Assembly: GCF_000350225.1 (NCBI RefSeq)
Contig: NW_005179025.1
Span: forward strand, 130,366-194,365
Source of the DNA: Chondrus crispus
Taxonomy: Eukaryota; Rhodophyta; Florideophyceae; Gigartinales; Gigartinaceae
DNA length: 64,000 nt
Direction of reading: 5' to 3'
The notes beneath the pieces were generated by a model. It was not told the DNA's origin, searched no databases, and was given only the letters and a program-made list of their open reading frames with translations. Position 1 is the stretch's first letter, and each line of letters begins with the position of its first letter. Both the position numbers and the translations under genes were made by a program. Positions 10,666 through 19,923 of this stretch are shown in pieces.

Positions 10666-10743
10666 CCCCGCATCCATCACAATCCGACCGCTCCCCACCC
10701 CATTTTCAAACTCCACCACCGCTCAACCCCGGCCTAACCCGCC

Positions 10744-12228
10744 ATGGAAGTCGTCTTGCCGCGCCTTAACTTCGAACCGGACGTCGCCGCCATGTCCACC
10801 CCGCACTTCAACCCCGCTGACTTCGTCACCCCGTGCGGCTCGCCGACCGAGCCGCCCTTCATGAACAAGCTGCCGCTCCCGGCCCCGTCTCCGCCCTCGC
10901 TGGGCCGCCAGCGTCTCGACGCCTTCGACATTGTCTGCCTCATTGGCAAGGGCGGCTTCGGCAAAGTCTTCCTCGTTTGTCACAAGGCCACGGGCTACAC
11001 TTACGCCATGAAAGTCATGGAGAAGGACGTCCTCGTCGAGCGCAAGGCCGTCCGTGACGCCCATTCAGAGCGCAACGTTCTCGCCATGGTCGGCCAATAC
11101 GACCTCCCGTTCATTGTCCAACTCCATGTCGCCTTCCAGACCTCGCAGCGCGTCTACCTCGTCATGGACTTTGCAGCCGGCGGCGAGCTCATGTTCCACC
11201 TGCGCCGCGAGGCCATGCTCAGCGAAGACGCCGGCCGCTTCTACGCGGCCGAACTCCTCATCGCCCTGGAGTCGTTGCACGACATGAACATCGTACATCG
11301 CGATATCAAGCCCGAGAACGTCCTGCTGGACAACGAAGGCCACCTTGTTTTGACCGACTTCGGCCTCGCGAAAGATATCACCGGGCTGGGCGACCAGGCA
11401 CACTCGTGGTGCGGGTCCGAGGACTACATGGCTCCGGAGATCCTCGCCCGCCAGCAACACACGGGGAAGCCGGCAGACTACTGGGCCTATGGCGTGTTTA
11501 TCTTCGATTGCCTGTGCGGCCATCCGCCGTTTTCGCCGCTGCATGAGAAGGGAAAGCTCACACGCAAGCGCTTGCATGACCGAATTTTGAAGTGCAAGTA
11601 CAAGCTTCCTTCGTATCTCACGCCTCAGTGTCATTCACTGCTGCGCAAACTCCTAACGAAGGACCCGGCGAAGCGTCTGACAGACCCCGCGGAAATCAGG
11701 AAGCATCCCTGGTTCAAGACCGTCGACTGGGAAGCGATGGAAAAGAAGCAAGTGACGCCCCCGATTCTTCCTACCCAGGGCTCACCGACGGCGTGCTTCT
11801 CCCCCTCCCTCACAAGCATGGCCTACTCTGCCCCCCACTCCCCTCTAACCTTAACTGCCCCTTCCAACGGGATCCCTATCCCTGTCGCCATGGAGAAGGG
11901 CACCATGGCAGGCGAAGCTCTTGCTGGTCAGGTTTCTGATGCCATCTGGCAAGGCTTCTCCTTTGTGGCCCCTGGCATGGAGGTTCACTTCGAGCTCGCA
12001 CCGGCTTTTGAAGACCGGTCCCCGCTCCATAGCTCCGTACCGGGCAGCGGTTTCGCTCTTACCAGTAACAGCGCTGAAGGCCCCGTGTTCCTTGGGCCGT
12101 CGCATGCAGCCGCGGATTGCGGGGTGACGGCGGCCGTCGCGGAGGATGATCCTCTTGTTGCCGAACTCGAAAGTTTTTCGCTGGACGCGGCAAAGGCAGT
12201 AGAGATTGTCGATGGCGACGATGTTTAG
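10744..12228 (+). CDS. S6K-like AGC-family serine/threonine protein kinase
   Basis: 494 residues. The kinase domain runs from about 62 to 324: glycine loop IGKGGFGKV (68-75), lysine in YAMKVM (K90), HRDIKPEN (185-192), DFG (205-207) and APE (230-232). Signs of the AGC group are the FDIVCLIGKGGFGKVF start, a PIF-pocket-like N-lobe and a C-terminal tail. The tail keeps a hydrophobic motif, WQGFSFVAP (402-410), very like the S6 kinase form FxxFxYVAP, with Ser406 at the phospho-site. Two SP sites (near 347-353 and 366) could be turn-motif sites. S6 kinases are activated by TORC1 and PDK1 and phosphorylate ribosomal protein S6. The activation loop is odd: WCGSEDYMAPE instead of FCGTPEYMAPE, so the PDK1-site residue is Ser225, and the usual DWWSLG is ADYWAYG. 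An internal ATG at residue 17 is an alternative start. Confidence 0.9.
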   Translation: MEVVLPRLNFEPDVAAMSTPHFNPADFVTPCGSPTEPPFMNKLPLPAPSPPSLGRQRLDAFDIVCLIGKGGFGKVFLVCHKATGYTYAMKVMEKDVLVERKAVRDAHSERNVLAMVGQYDLPFIVQLHVAFQTSQRVYLVMDFAAGGELMFHLRREAMLSEDAGRFYAAELLIALESLHDMNIVHRDIKPENVLLDNEGHLVLTDFGLAKDITGLGDQAHSWCGSEDYMAPEILARQQHTGKPADYWAYGVFIFDCLCGHPPFSPLHEKGKLTRKRLHDRILKCKYKLPSYLTPQCHSLLRKLLTKDPAKRLTDPAEIRKHPWFKTVDWEAMEKKQVTPPILPTQGSPTACFSPSLTSMAYSAPHSPLTLTAPSNGIPIPVAMEKGTMAGEALAGQVSDAIWQGFSFVAPGMEVHFELAPAFEDRSPLHSSVPGSGFALTSNSAEGPVFLGPSHAAADCGVTAAVAEDDPLVAELESFSLDAAKAVEIVDGDDV

Positions 12229-12893
12229 ATGGGGTTGCATTTTGTTGAAAAGCAATAAATGATGATGCTGCCGCAACTACATCATGCGCGCTCTGTTTCT
12301 TAAGGATGTCCTCAGTAGTGCTGCAAATCCGGAATGAGGAGAATGGCTTCAAAGATTGTACGCGATGCTGGTGTTTGTGCTCTATGCTGCGAGGCTTTTG
12401 TGTCATATCTTAGGGTGTGACGAGATTTATTTGCAGCGTATGACACAGCGACACGAGCAGAAATTGAATATACCGTATGCACTCAAAAGGAAGTCGCCGT
12501 TCGGCCAGCAATCAGCTCGTCGACAAAACAGACATGTGTGACAAGCAAGCAAATCACACCTCCACTACACTGACAGCGCAACCAGCGGCACCAGCTGCAA
12601 AACCCCTGCCCCGGATACTCCCCCCGATACTGCCCCGATATTGTACTTACTGTACACTCCTCCCAATAAATGGCCCACACTCTCTCGGCTTACAGCCACC
12701 CCCAGGACGCTTCTCGACGCTTCATTCAATGAGTCGCGAATATCTATTGCTGCAACCTGATTGGCCTTCTGCAAAATGCAGCCCGGCATCTCGGCACAAG
12801 CACTATCTCACATTAAAATCCCGCCCCCTCTTTGGAATCTACAAGTCTCCGATATTTTCAAAAAGGCTAAGCACCAACAGCCAGCCGAGTAGC
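12229..12893. other. intergenic, no gene seen
   Basis: Between the kinase stop and the small downstream gene. The frame of the next gene is open back to 12,477, but the sequence there lacks coding character. AATAAA at 12,256-12,261, just after the kinase stop, is a possible polyadenylation signal for the kinase. Confidence 0.4.
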
Positions 12894-13262
12894 ATGAACG
12901 ACTTCTTCACTCACGCCACATCGAAAAACATGGACCCTCTTACTTCGTCTCCGACACGCTCACCCGCTCTGCCGCCGCGCGGCGCGCCGCTCGGGGGAAA
13001 GACATGCCCCGCCCTGCACCAGTCGCACTCGCCAAAGTGCGGCCGAGGGCCTGCCCATGTGCCGCATCAACCTTTACCACCGATGCCGTCGTTGGTGCTC
13101 GCGCACCCGAGCAACATCACCACGCAAGAGGAACCTGTCGTTACCGTGCAACAAGAGCAACAGGAGGAACACCAGCTGCCAAAGGAGAACGAATACGAGC
13201 ACTCAAGCGTGCACGGCTATACCTTCAGCGCCGGGAATACGATCGTCACAAAGCAGGAGTAG
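12894..13262 (+). CDS. small unrecognised low-complexity protein
   Basis: 122 residues from ATG 12,894 (MNDFFTHATSKNMDPL). The frame is open further upstream, so 12,477 or 12,730 are alternative starts. The protein is rich in Pro, Ser and His in the middle and in Gln and Glu near the end (TVQQEQQEEHQLPKENE). No domain, membrane helix or motif is visible. It is convergent with the aminopeptidase gene, whose stop is 160 bases away. It could be disordered or not a real gene; I include it because the frame runs cleanly to a stop at the expected intergenic border. Confidence 0.35.
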   Translation: MNDFFTHATSKNMDPLTSSPTRSPALPPRGAPLGGKTCPALHQSHSPKCGRGPAHVPHQPLPPMPSLVLAHPSNITTQEEPVVTVQQEQQEEHQLPKENEYEHSSVHGYTFSAGNTIVTKQE

Positions 13263-13424
13263 TGATCGTTGGTGTGGATGTGCGGTGGCGCCAGGCGCTG
13301 CGTTGCTATACGTTCACATCGACCAACTTGTAAAATCAGAAATCAGATCCAGTTCGATCTCGTCTGTTTGTTCTCTACTCGCGTATGTGTAGTTTTACTG
13401 GTGTCAAAATTCTTTGTTGCCCTT

Positions 13425-15140
13425 CTATGCGTCCACGACGGATTCGAGCCACTTGACCATCGTCTTAACACCATAACCTGTCGCCCCGCCCTTCTTCTCG
13501 CTCCACACAGGTCCAGCCATATCGATATGAGCCCAGTTCTTCGTCTTCACAAACTCCTTCAGAAACAGGGCTGCCGTGATCGAGCTGCCCGCTCGTCCTG
13601 CACCGATGTTCCTCAAGTCCGCTATTTTGCTCTTGAGCTGCTCTGCGTAATCCTCATAGAGCGGCATGCGCCACATGCTCTCCCCGACCTCTTCACCAGA
13701 GCTGACTATCGACTGGGCAAGCTCATCTGACGAACTCCACACCCCGGCCATATCGTTTCCTAAAGACACAATACACGCCCCGGTCAGAGTTGCCATGTCT
13801 ACGATATAATCAACATCGCCAAGATTTTCGGCGTACACTAACGCATCTGCAAGACACAGGCGCCCTTCCGCATCGGTGTTGAGCACCTCGATCGTCTTTC
13901 CATTGCTAGCCTTGAGAATGTCCCCGGGATGGATCGCCTTGTCACTCAGCATGTTTTCCACAGCGGGCATGATAAAGTGCACCTCTACTCCCTTGGGCTT
14001 AATCTCTCCAATCGCCTTTGCCGTACCCAGAGCAACGCCAGACCCACCCATATCGAACTTCATCAACTCAATCATAGACGCTCCTACCTTCAAGTTCGTC
14101 CCGCCCGTGTCAAAAGTGACTGCTTTCCCGACTAGGCATACCTTCTTAGTAGCCCCGCCCTCCGGCTTATACGTCATGTGAATAAACTTGGGCTCATCTG
14201 TCGATCCGCGTCCAACACCTAGGTAGCTCCCCATACCCAGTGCCTCGCACTCTGCCCGTCCCATGATCTTAATGTCAAGCCCAGTCTCCTTTGCCACCAT
14301 CTCCGAGGCAATCGCAAGCGTCTGGGGCGTCAGGGCGTTCGCTGGCGCGGCGACAACTTCTTTAGTCGTGATGATGCCCGTCGCAATCGCGGTGCCGCGC
14401 TTGATAGCGTTTGCGTACTCGTCCTTCGAGGATAAGCCAACGATCAGCAACTCCGACGGGACCTTCTCCGACTCCTTCTTCTCCCTGTATCTCTCGTCTA
14501 TGTACGCTCCGACGTTCGCTCCCTCAGCGATCGCTGCCACGTCGCCGACAGACGCATCGTCGACGTACAAGCCGACCGAGGAGCACGATTTGATCCCCCT
14601 GCCCTTTTCTACGGCAAATTTGGCAGCGCCAGACACGGCTTTGGAGCCCTTGCTCTTCTTTCCAAGACCGTACAGCACTAATCTCTTCGCCCCAGACCCG
14701 AAGACACGCACGATCTCTGTAGAAGAGCCTGCTTTTCCCTTAAATTCTGCATCAACGACAACCTCACTCAGCACGCCATCCTTGTCAAATACAGCCAGCG
14801 AAGGCGGGATCTTGAACTCCGCCTCATCGTCTTCCAGAGCCCACACGCCTAGGACCAGAATTTCCCCCGTATGGGCACTGAGATCTGCAGAAAAGCCAAT
14901 GTCGAGCATGCCATTGCGCGGGGCGATAAGAACGCCACCCGACTCGTCTGTGTCGAGTGCGCCCGGGGCCGATTTTGTGGCGACCATGGTGGGTGCGGAG
15001 ACAGTGGATCGGGAGAGGCGGGAGTAGCGAAGTGGTGGGGAGATGGGGCTGGTAAGAGGGGTGGTACGGATGTGGCGGAGCGAAAGGTGGAGGGAGGTGC
15101 TTACGAATGCGGAGGATAGGCGGCGAAGGGCCATTGTCAT
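13425..15140 (-). CDS. M17 leucyl aminopeptidase, probably organelle-targeted
   Basis: About 571 residues from the ATG at 15,140 (MTMALRRLSS); an ATG at 15,179 is also in frame. The first ~50 residues are rich in Arg, Ser and Pro with few acids (RRLSSAFVSTSLHLSLRHIR), as in a transit peptide, and the conserved body begins after VATKSAPGALD. The C-terminal half has the M17 two-metal site: VGKAVTFDTGGTNLK, MKFDMGGSG and the signature NTDAEGRLCLADAL, then VDMATLTGACIVSLG. M17 enzymes are hexamers that release N-terminal residues from peptides, and act in plastids or cytosol in plants and algae. All metal ligands I can name (Lys, two Asp, the Asp and Glu of NTDAEGRL) are present, so it should be active. 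Targeting is inference. Confidence 0.93.
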   Translation of the reverse strand: MTMALRRLSSAFVSTSLHLSLRHIRTTPLTSPISPPLRYSRLSRSTVSAPTMVATKSAPGALDTDESGGVLIAPRNGMLDIGFSADLSAHTGEILVLGVWALEDDEAEFKIPPSLAVFDKDGVLSEVVVDAEFKGKAGSSTEIVRVFGSGAKRLVLYGLGKKSKGSKAVSGAAKFAVEKGRGIKSCSSVGLYVDDASVGDVAAIAEGANVGAYIDERYREKKESEKVPSELLIVGLSSKDEYANAIKRGTAIATGIITTKEVVAAPANALTPQTLAIASEMVAKETGLDIKIMGRAECEALGMGSYLGVGRGSTDEPKFIHMTYKPEGGATKKVCLVGKAVTFDTGGTNLKVGASMIELMKFDMGGSGVALGTAKAIGEIKPKGVEVHFIMPAVENMLSDKAIHPGDILKASNGKTIEVLNTDAEGRLCLADALVYAENLGDVDYIVDMATLTGACIVSLGNDMAGVWSSSDELAQSIVSSGEEVGESMWRMPLYEDYAEQLKSKIADLRNIGAGRAGSSITAALFLKEFVKTKNWAHIDMAGPVWSEKKGGATGYGVKTMVKWLESVVDA

Positions 15141-16933
15141 TACAATGCGGAATGTCGGAATGGAACAAGGTCGCAGCAATACGAATACGTAGGCAGGGGC
15201 TGGAGGACTGCTCTGTGTACCTTCAATGTATGCCCATGCGAGTGGCCCAACTGGCAGATGAGATCACGGGGTGCAGTCTGGCGCCCTGAGAATCATGTGC
15301 TAGCCCCAATATCCGCAAAGGTCTTTTGGAAGTTATGAAGTATTTTCGATATTTTATATGTGCTTGGAAGCAGTCATCGTTCTGGGATACTGTACTGTAA
15401 GTATACGATTGGCGGCTACTCCGCAGGCTGTTTGGCAATTTATCGAGATACAGGTCAGTACCCTGCGAAGACAGATCATTGCCCGCAACGCGCGCCAGGG
15501 TGGGTTGTCTCTTCTACTCCAGAGTTCGAGGAACGTCTATGCTTTGCAGTGCGGTATACAGTGGCACTGGTCAATAACTTGCTTGCGATATGGATTCTAA
15601 AATTCTTGTCTGCCAGGCACCGAGAATCATATGCGCATAAAAGAATCACCAATTCTCGTTTTTGTTTAGACTTATGCCATCATCTGTGCGTGTTACCTGT
15701 CAAAACTGTCAATCCTTGACCCTCTGGGAACGACTTCGCTCAACTTCGCGCAAAAACATTGAGGCTATGGTTTATATCTTTGCGAAAAAACTTTGGACAC
15801 GGCGCATCGAAGGTGCGCCCTGGTCTTGAGTAATACGACGATGTTCTATTGAATAATAAGCGTTTATGATATCAGCAGGCATACCGATATCACCCTTCTT
15901 TTCCAATTAATATTATACGATCTCATGAACGGAAAGAGTGACGTTTTGTTCAAGAGGAAAAGCATTATTGCAATTGAAGTTCATGTGGAATTACGATCAC
16001 CAAACATCCACCATGTAGAAATGTTGAAACAGCAGCATTCTTCAGGCGCGACTTATTTCCAATCGAGTCATGCGGCAAGGGGGCTGAATCACTGAAATAA
16101 AGCCTTGATTGCTTTAACTGATGTCAGTTAACACCCATGCACGTAGAGGATGTCAACATCCTTTACGTGCATGGGTATTAGCCTTCATGCTACCATCCGT
16201 ATGGCTCTTAACCAAATACATACACTGCCCACATCTTAAGCTCCGGTCGCCCGGCTCAGGTAGAGCCATGACTAGCAGCAGTGCTTTGAATGGTCTGTAT
16301 TGGGCTTTTTAGAAGCGAAAGATGCAGTTCAACATGAAAATCGGAAGCGAGAACTCAAGATAAATCTGCAACTCGAAGAAGAAGTCTGTGGAGTGAAGTA
16401 GCACGTGTTTATGAGCCAGGAGAACTGCACAGTCTGTTAAAGCAATCCCGAGAGAAAACTCTTGACTGAGAGCCGATTCGTAGGATACTGTGGTGGAACG
16501 TCTAAACCGTTGGCAATGCAAGGAGGAGGAAGATAATCACTCTTTTTACTGCCCATACCCTGTCATGTTGCTGCTGTTCACGATGTGTCTGCTGCAACTC
16601 AAAACGCTGTACAAGTAACCCATTTGTTTAACGACAAGTGCTCCATCATTGCAAAGATGTCCAAACCCCTATTTCTACCGTATGCGTTAGGATATGCACC
16701 TATGATACCCTGTGATAGAGAAAATACAATGAAACCCCTATGATACCCTGTGATAAAGAAAAGTTCGAGAAACAGTACAGTGCGATACAGTATAGCTCTG
16801 GCGAATAGCAAGGTTGAATTTCGGACACTTCTAGGGTTTTTTGTGCTCTCCGATCGTGTCATCCAAACTTCGAAAACCCCATCATTCTTTTTCACCATGC
16901 AGGCAACAGGTGGCACACCGCCCTCAACCTAGA
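15141..16933. other. 1.8-kb intergenic region
   Basis: No gene recognised. It holds a 44-base palindrome (16,133-16,176) and a short direct repeat, CCTATGATACCCTGTGATA, at 16,699-16,717 and 16,737-16,755. Confidence 0.5.
16133..16176. repeat. 44-base near-perfect palindrome
   Basis: Arms 16,133-16,153 and 16,156-16,176 of 21 bases with one mismatch and a 2-base loop. Core text ACCCATGCACGTA. No coding frame crosses it. Confidence 0.9.
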
Positions 16934-17746
16934 ATGTTCGGTCAAATAACGTCACCGGCGAACATCGCCCGTCGCACTCAACTGCGCCATCTCAAGCGCA
17001 CCAGCCGAAGCAGCGACCATCTCCCCGACTTCCGTGTGCGCGCCTGGCGATGGCACCATCTGGGCATCGTGCGCGACCTTTCGCGCCTCGAGCGTGGTCT
17101 TTCCACCTCTCCCACGATGTGCGTTGCCGGAAGAGCTGGGAAAGGTACCCGCGAGCAAGTGCTTGATGCCCTTAACTACATACTTGAAGACAACTGGAAA
17201 CTACATAACTTTGTCGAGCGCTCGTTATTCGTGCCATGGCTCAGCAGGAAAATGCCACTCGACCCCACCTTGCAAAGACATATCAAACTTGTCGCAGAAG
17301 AGAGGGAATTGTTGCAGCAAGACGCGAAAGGGCTGACGACAGCTGTGCAGAGGTGGGTGCAAGCAAACCCGACGCGGTGCAAGAGGGAGTTAAGAGGGAT
17401 CACGGACCAAGTGCGAAAACTGCGGGAGAATGCTGTGACGTTATTCGGGGCTTCCGAGGCTGTTTTCGTGCCTAGAGTGGTGAGTTTGTTTGAAAGTAAG
17501 GAGCAGGGAAAGTTCAACGATTCGGTTTTGAAACGAATTTCTGGGAAGCAAGCGAGGATCTCGCTCGTCATTTTCGAGGATGCCGTCCAGCGGCGGGATC
17601 CCATCGTGGCTACGCAGACGGATAGGGACGATTTTGAGAATGATATCCCGGCGCCCATACGCAGGCTAGCAATGCCATACTGGAGGAACAAGTTTATAGG
17701 ACAGAGAACAAGATTCATAACCGATGAGAAAACCCCTAAACGGTGA
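16934..17746 (+). CDS. unrecognised 270-residue helical protein
   Basis: Start chosen at ATG 16,934 (MFGQITSPAN); the frame is open to 16,841. The first 60 residues are rich in Arg, Ser and His and acid-poor (RRTQLRHLKRTSRSS), which could be a transit peptide. The body is mostly helical: VLDALNYILEDNWKLHNFVE, then LFVPWLSRKMPLD, HIKLVAEERELLQQD and later VRKLRENAVTLFG. The first helices faintly resemble a hemerythrin HHE domain (H-x3-E followed by xxPWL), but the later histidine expected for iron binding is not obvious, so I do not assign it. The C-terminus is basic (YWRNKFIGQRTRFITDEKTPKR). This is the last gene before the transposon-rich part. Confidence 0.55.
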   Translation: MFGQITSPANIARRTQLRHLKRTSRSSDHLPDFRVRAWRWHHLGIVRDLSRLERGLSTSPTMCVAGRAGKGTREQVLDALNYILEDNWKLHNFVERSLFVPWLSRKMPLDPTLQRHIKLVAEERELLQQDAKGLTTAVQRWVQANPTRCKRELRGITDQVRKLRENAVTLFGASEAVFVPRVVSLFESKEQGKFNDSVLKRISGKQARISLVIFEDAVQRRDPIVATQTDRDDFENDIPAPIRRLAMPYWRNKFIGQRTRFITDEKTPKR

Positions 17747-18525
17747 CAGTTCACCAGTACAGATACCATTCGTCAACCTCGAAAGTACAGTTTGGAGAAG
17801 CCATACGGCACGAACATGAGGATGTCAAAGAGAATACAATGTAAATGCGTGTACTAATTGTTGAAGACCTGCACTTCACTTGGCGACATATTAGAACTCA
17901 TCTCCGCTTCTCTGGGGAAAATATTATTCATCATGAACTTCGAGAAAGGCTGGTGTTTGCTGTACGAGGCTTTCAGGTTTACTCCTATACAGCGGGTTGC
18001 CCTAAAGTTCAGACAAATGCCCTAACCCCCGGACACAAGCTAATTCTGCAAATTTTATTCGGAATCATGATTCGGGCCCTCCTGACCACCATAAAGGGTC
18101 TCTCCGGGTACCTTCAGGGCGCTTTCAGCAGTAAACCATTCGTCGCCACGTCATACCGACCTCGCCACTGGATTCCTTGCCTTTCGAAATTGTAGAATGG
18201 CGCCTTTTTCCCACGCCAATGTTGAGGTGAGGCTCGCAGGAGCTGTTAAATGATTTTCGCCAGGGCTCAATCAGTCAGTGATCTGGCAATTTCATTCCGC
18301 ATTTTGAGAGTTATGATAAATTTTTGTGTCGATGAGCTGGACACAAGTCATCGATCGACTCCGCCGACGCTATAAAGGCATATTTTCGCCACACTCGCGA
18401 CGGCGACTCTTCAGATTGCTCTCCTCCTATGTTCCTGTTCACGACACACAAAATCATCCCCTTCATTGAAATACATGCAGCTTTAGCTTCCCATCACCAT
18501 TTTCAGTTCTTGAAAACACCAAGGT
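17747..18525. other. border between gene island and mobile DNA
   Basis: No gene supported; a short frame at 17,845-18,195 has no recognisable features. From about 18,200 onward composition becomes more A/T rich and all later coding is transposon-like. A TATA-like box lies at 18,371. Confidence 0.4.
18371..18376 (+). promoter_or_regulatory. TATA-like box before the large element gene
   Basis: TATAAA in GACGCTATAAAGGC, 155 bases before the ATG at 18,526. Spacing leaves room for a leader of about 120 bases. Motif only; no start-site evidence. Confidence 0.35.
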
Positions 18526-19923
18526 ATGAACTCTGAGGGTAGGGTTTCTCCCGATCCGTTCATGGGAGCAGAGGGTACGAAACGGTTCTGTTTCGCCTGT
18601 AACGTGCGCAATGAGCGCACTCCTAGTCTCCCTGTGCATCCAACTGTCTCTCAAATCTCGAACAGGTCCAGTGTGGATACCAGGGTCATCCCACACCCCT
18701 TTCTGACACTTCCACATGACTCCAAGACCACTGTTTACCTTTGCAGCTATTGTCGAGATAAGAAATCTGGCTGGAATATGATATGTGCGTCTAGAAAGTA
18801 CCCCAGAATATCAAGAAAGTCTTTAGCTGCCTGGAAGACTCGGTATCTTCCGAAAAGGGATAGGGCTGAACGCCAGACGTGTGAGATGTGTAGTAGAGCT
18901 AGAATAGAAGATGCAGAGAACGTGCGAAACCCTTCTCGGGACTGGAAACTATTCAACATTCAGCTGTGCAGTGTAGAGGTCCAGACAGAATTCATCAATG
19001 AGCTCTGTCGATTATTGAAGTATAGCAGAGAAACTGCTGATGACATACTTCAACATCCAGGCAAATTTTATCACTGCTACAACCACATTAATCACATACG
19101 TCTTTTTAAGCTAAAGGCAAGGCGTTTCGAGCTCTCCCAGGCCGGAACATCAAAGTACATCTTTTACAGACGAGGATGTCCTATAGATGACCAGACGGCT
19201 ATAGGAAGACTTTGGGAGATGTCCGAGATTGATTTAGACACCTCAAATAACGTCGAACTACTATCCAAACTAGATGACAGCGTGTACAGCCATTCAGGGG
19301 GGTCGCTTGGTGCAAGACAGGTAATGGGAAGGCGATGTTGTCGCTCATGTCTGTATGTCGTCACGGAAGGGAAGAGAGGAGGCAGACCTATATTTTCTAC
19401 ACACAGTCTAAAGAGCATTATCGAAAGCTGGCTTGTGAAATGCGTTCTGTTCTCCGTTGAACCAGAGACCTCACCCCACTACCTGCGGTTGCAAGAGTCG
19501 TCTATAGCAGAGGAGATTAGAACGGTCGCCAAAACTCTGCGGCTCTCCTGTGTGAACATTGAAAATGACTGTGGTACAGTCCGATTGCTGCCGTTCTCTG
19601 ATGTTTGCCATGCCCTAAAAGCTCTTTGTGGCTTTCGCAAGAGTGATACACACTCTAAGCTAGCAAGTGTTGATGATCGCACATTACAGAAGCGTTTAGA
19701 ACCTTCTCTTGCTGGTATGGGGGTAATTTTAAAGAAGCTAGGGTATCATTCAAGGTTTTATGTAGTTGCTTCGCAAATTGAGCAAATGCTATCTGCCAGT
19801 GTGAAGACAACTTCAAAGGGACTTACATGGACTAGACCTACCCCTTCCAACATTAGATCATATCTTGATACTGTTGCCAAACACTTTCGAGACAGCAAGC
19901 AAAAGTACTGGTGGGGGGCGTAA
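18526..19923 (+). pseudogene. copy 1, N-terminal zinc-ribbon-like segment
   Basis: 465 residues from ATG 18,526 to a stop created by a frameshift. CFAC and LCSYC form a CX2C-X47-CX2C zinc-ribbon-like pair; CEMC (119/122) and RRCCRSC (near 266) add more cysteines. Copy 2 shows the frame should run on past the G6 run, since its peptide LKTVGENFITSTEEYWNGRR spans the corresponding junction (KHFRDSKQKYWWG in copy 1). The role is probably DNA binding, by inference from cysteine spacing only. Confidence 0.55.

Larger units (their letters stand above)
8678..10743. other. 2-kb intergenic region with C-skewed leader
   Basis: No convincing gene. The first half is ordinary sequence. From about 10,250 to 10,740 the + strand is extremely C-rich and G-poor (many CCCACCCCC and CCCGCCC stretches), which produces long Pro/His/Thr frames that are not credible proteins. 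It leads into the S6K-like gene and probably includes its promoter and 5' UTR. Confidence 0.5.

Noticed and set aside
10105..10737. Pro/His-rich 210-codon frame
   Set aside because: All three forward frames are equally Pro/His/Thr rich because the strand is C-skewed; no start context or conserved text.
17845..18195. 116-codon frame after the unknown 270-residue gene
   Set aside because: No protein-like pattern or recognisable motif, and the frame is short enough to occur by chance.
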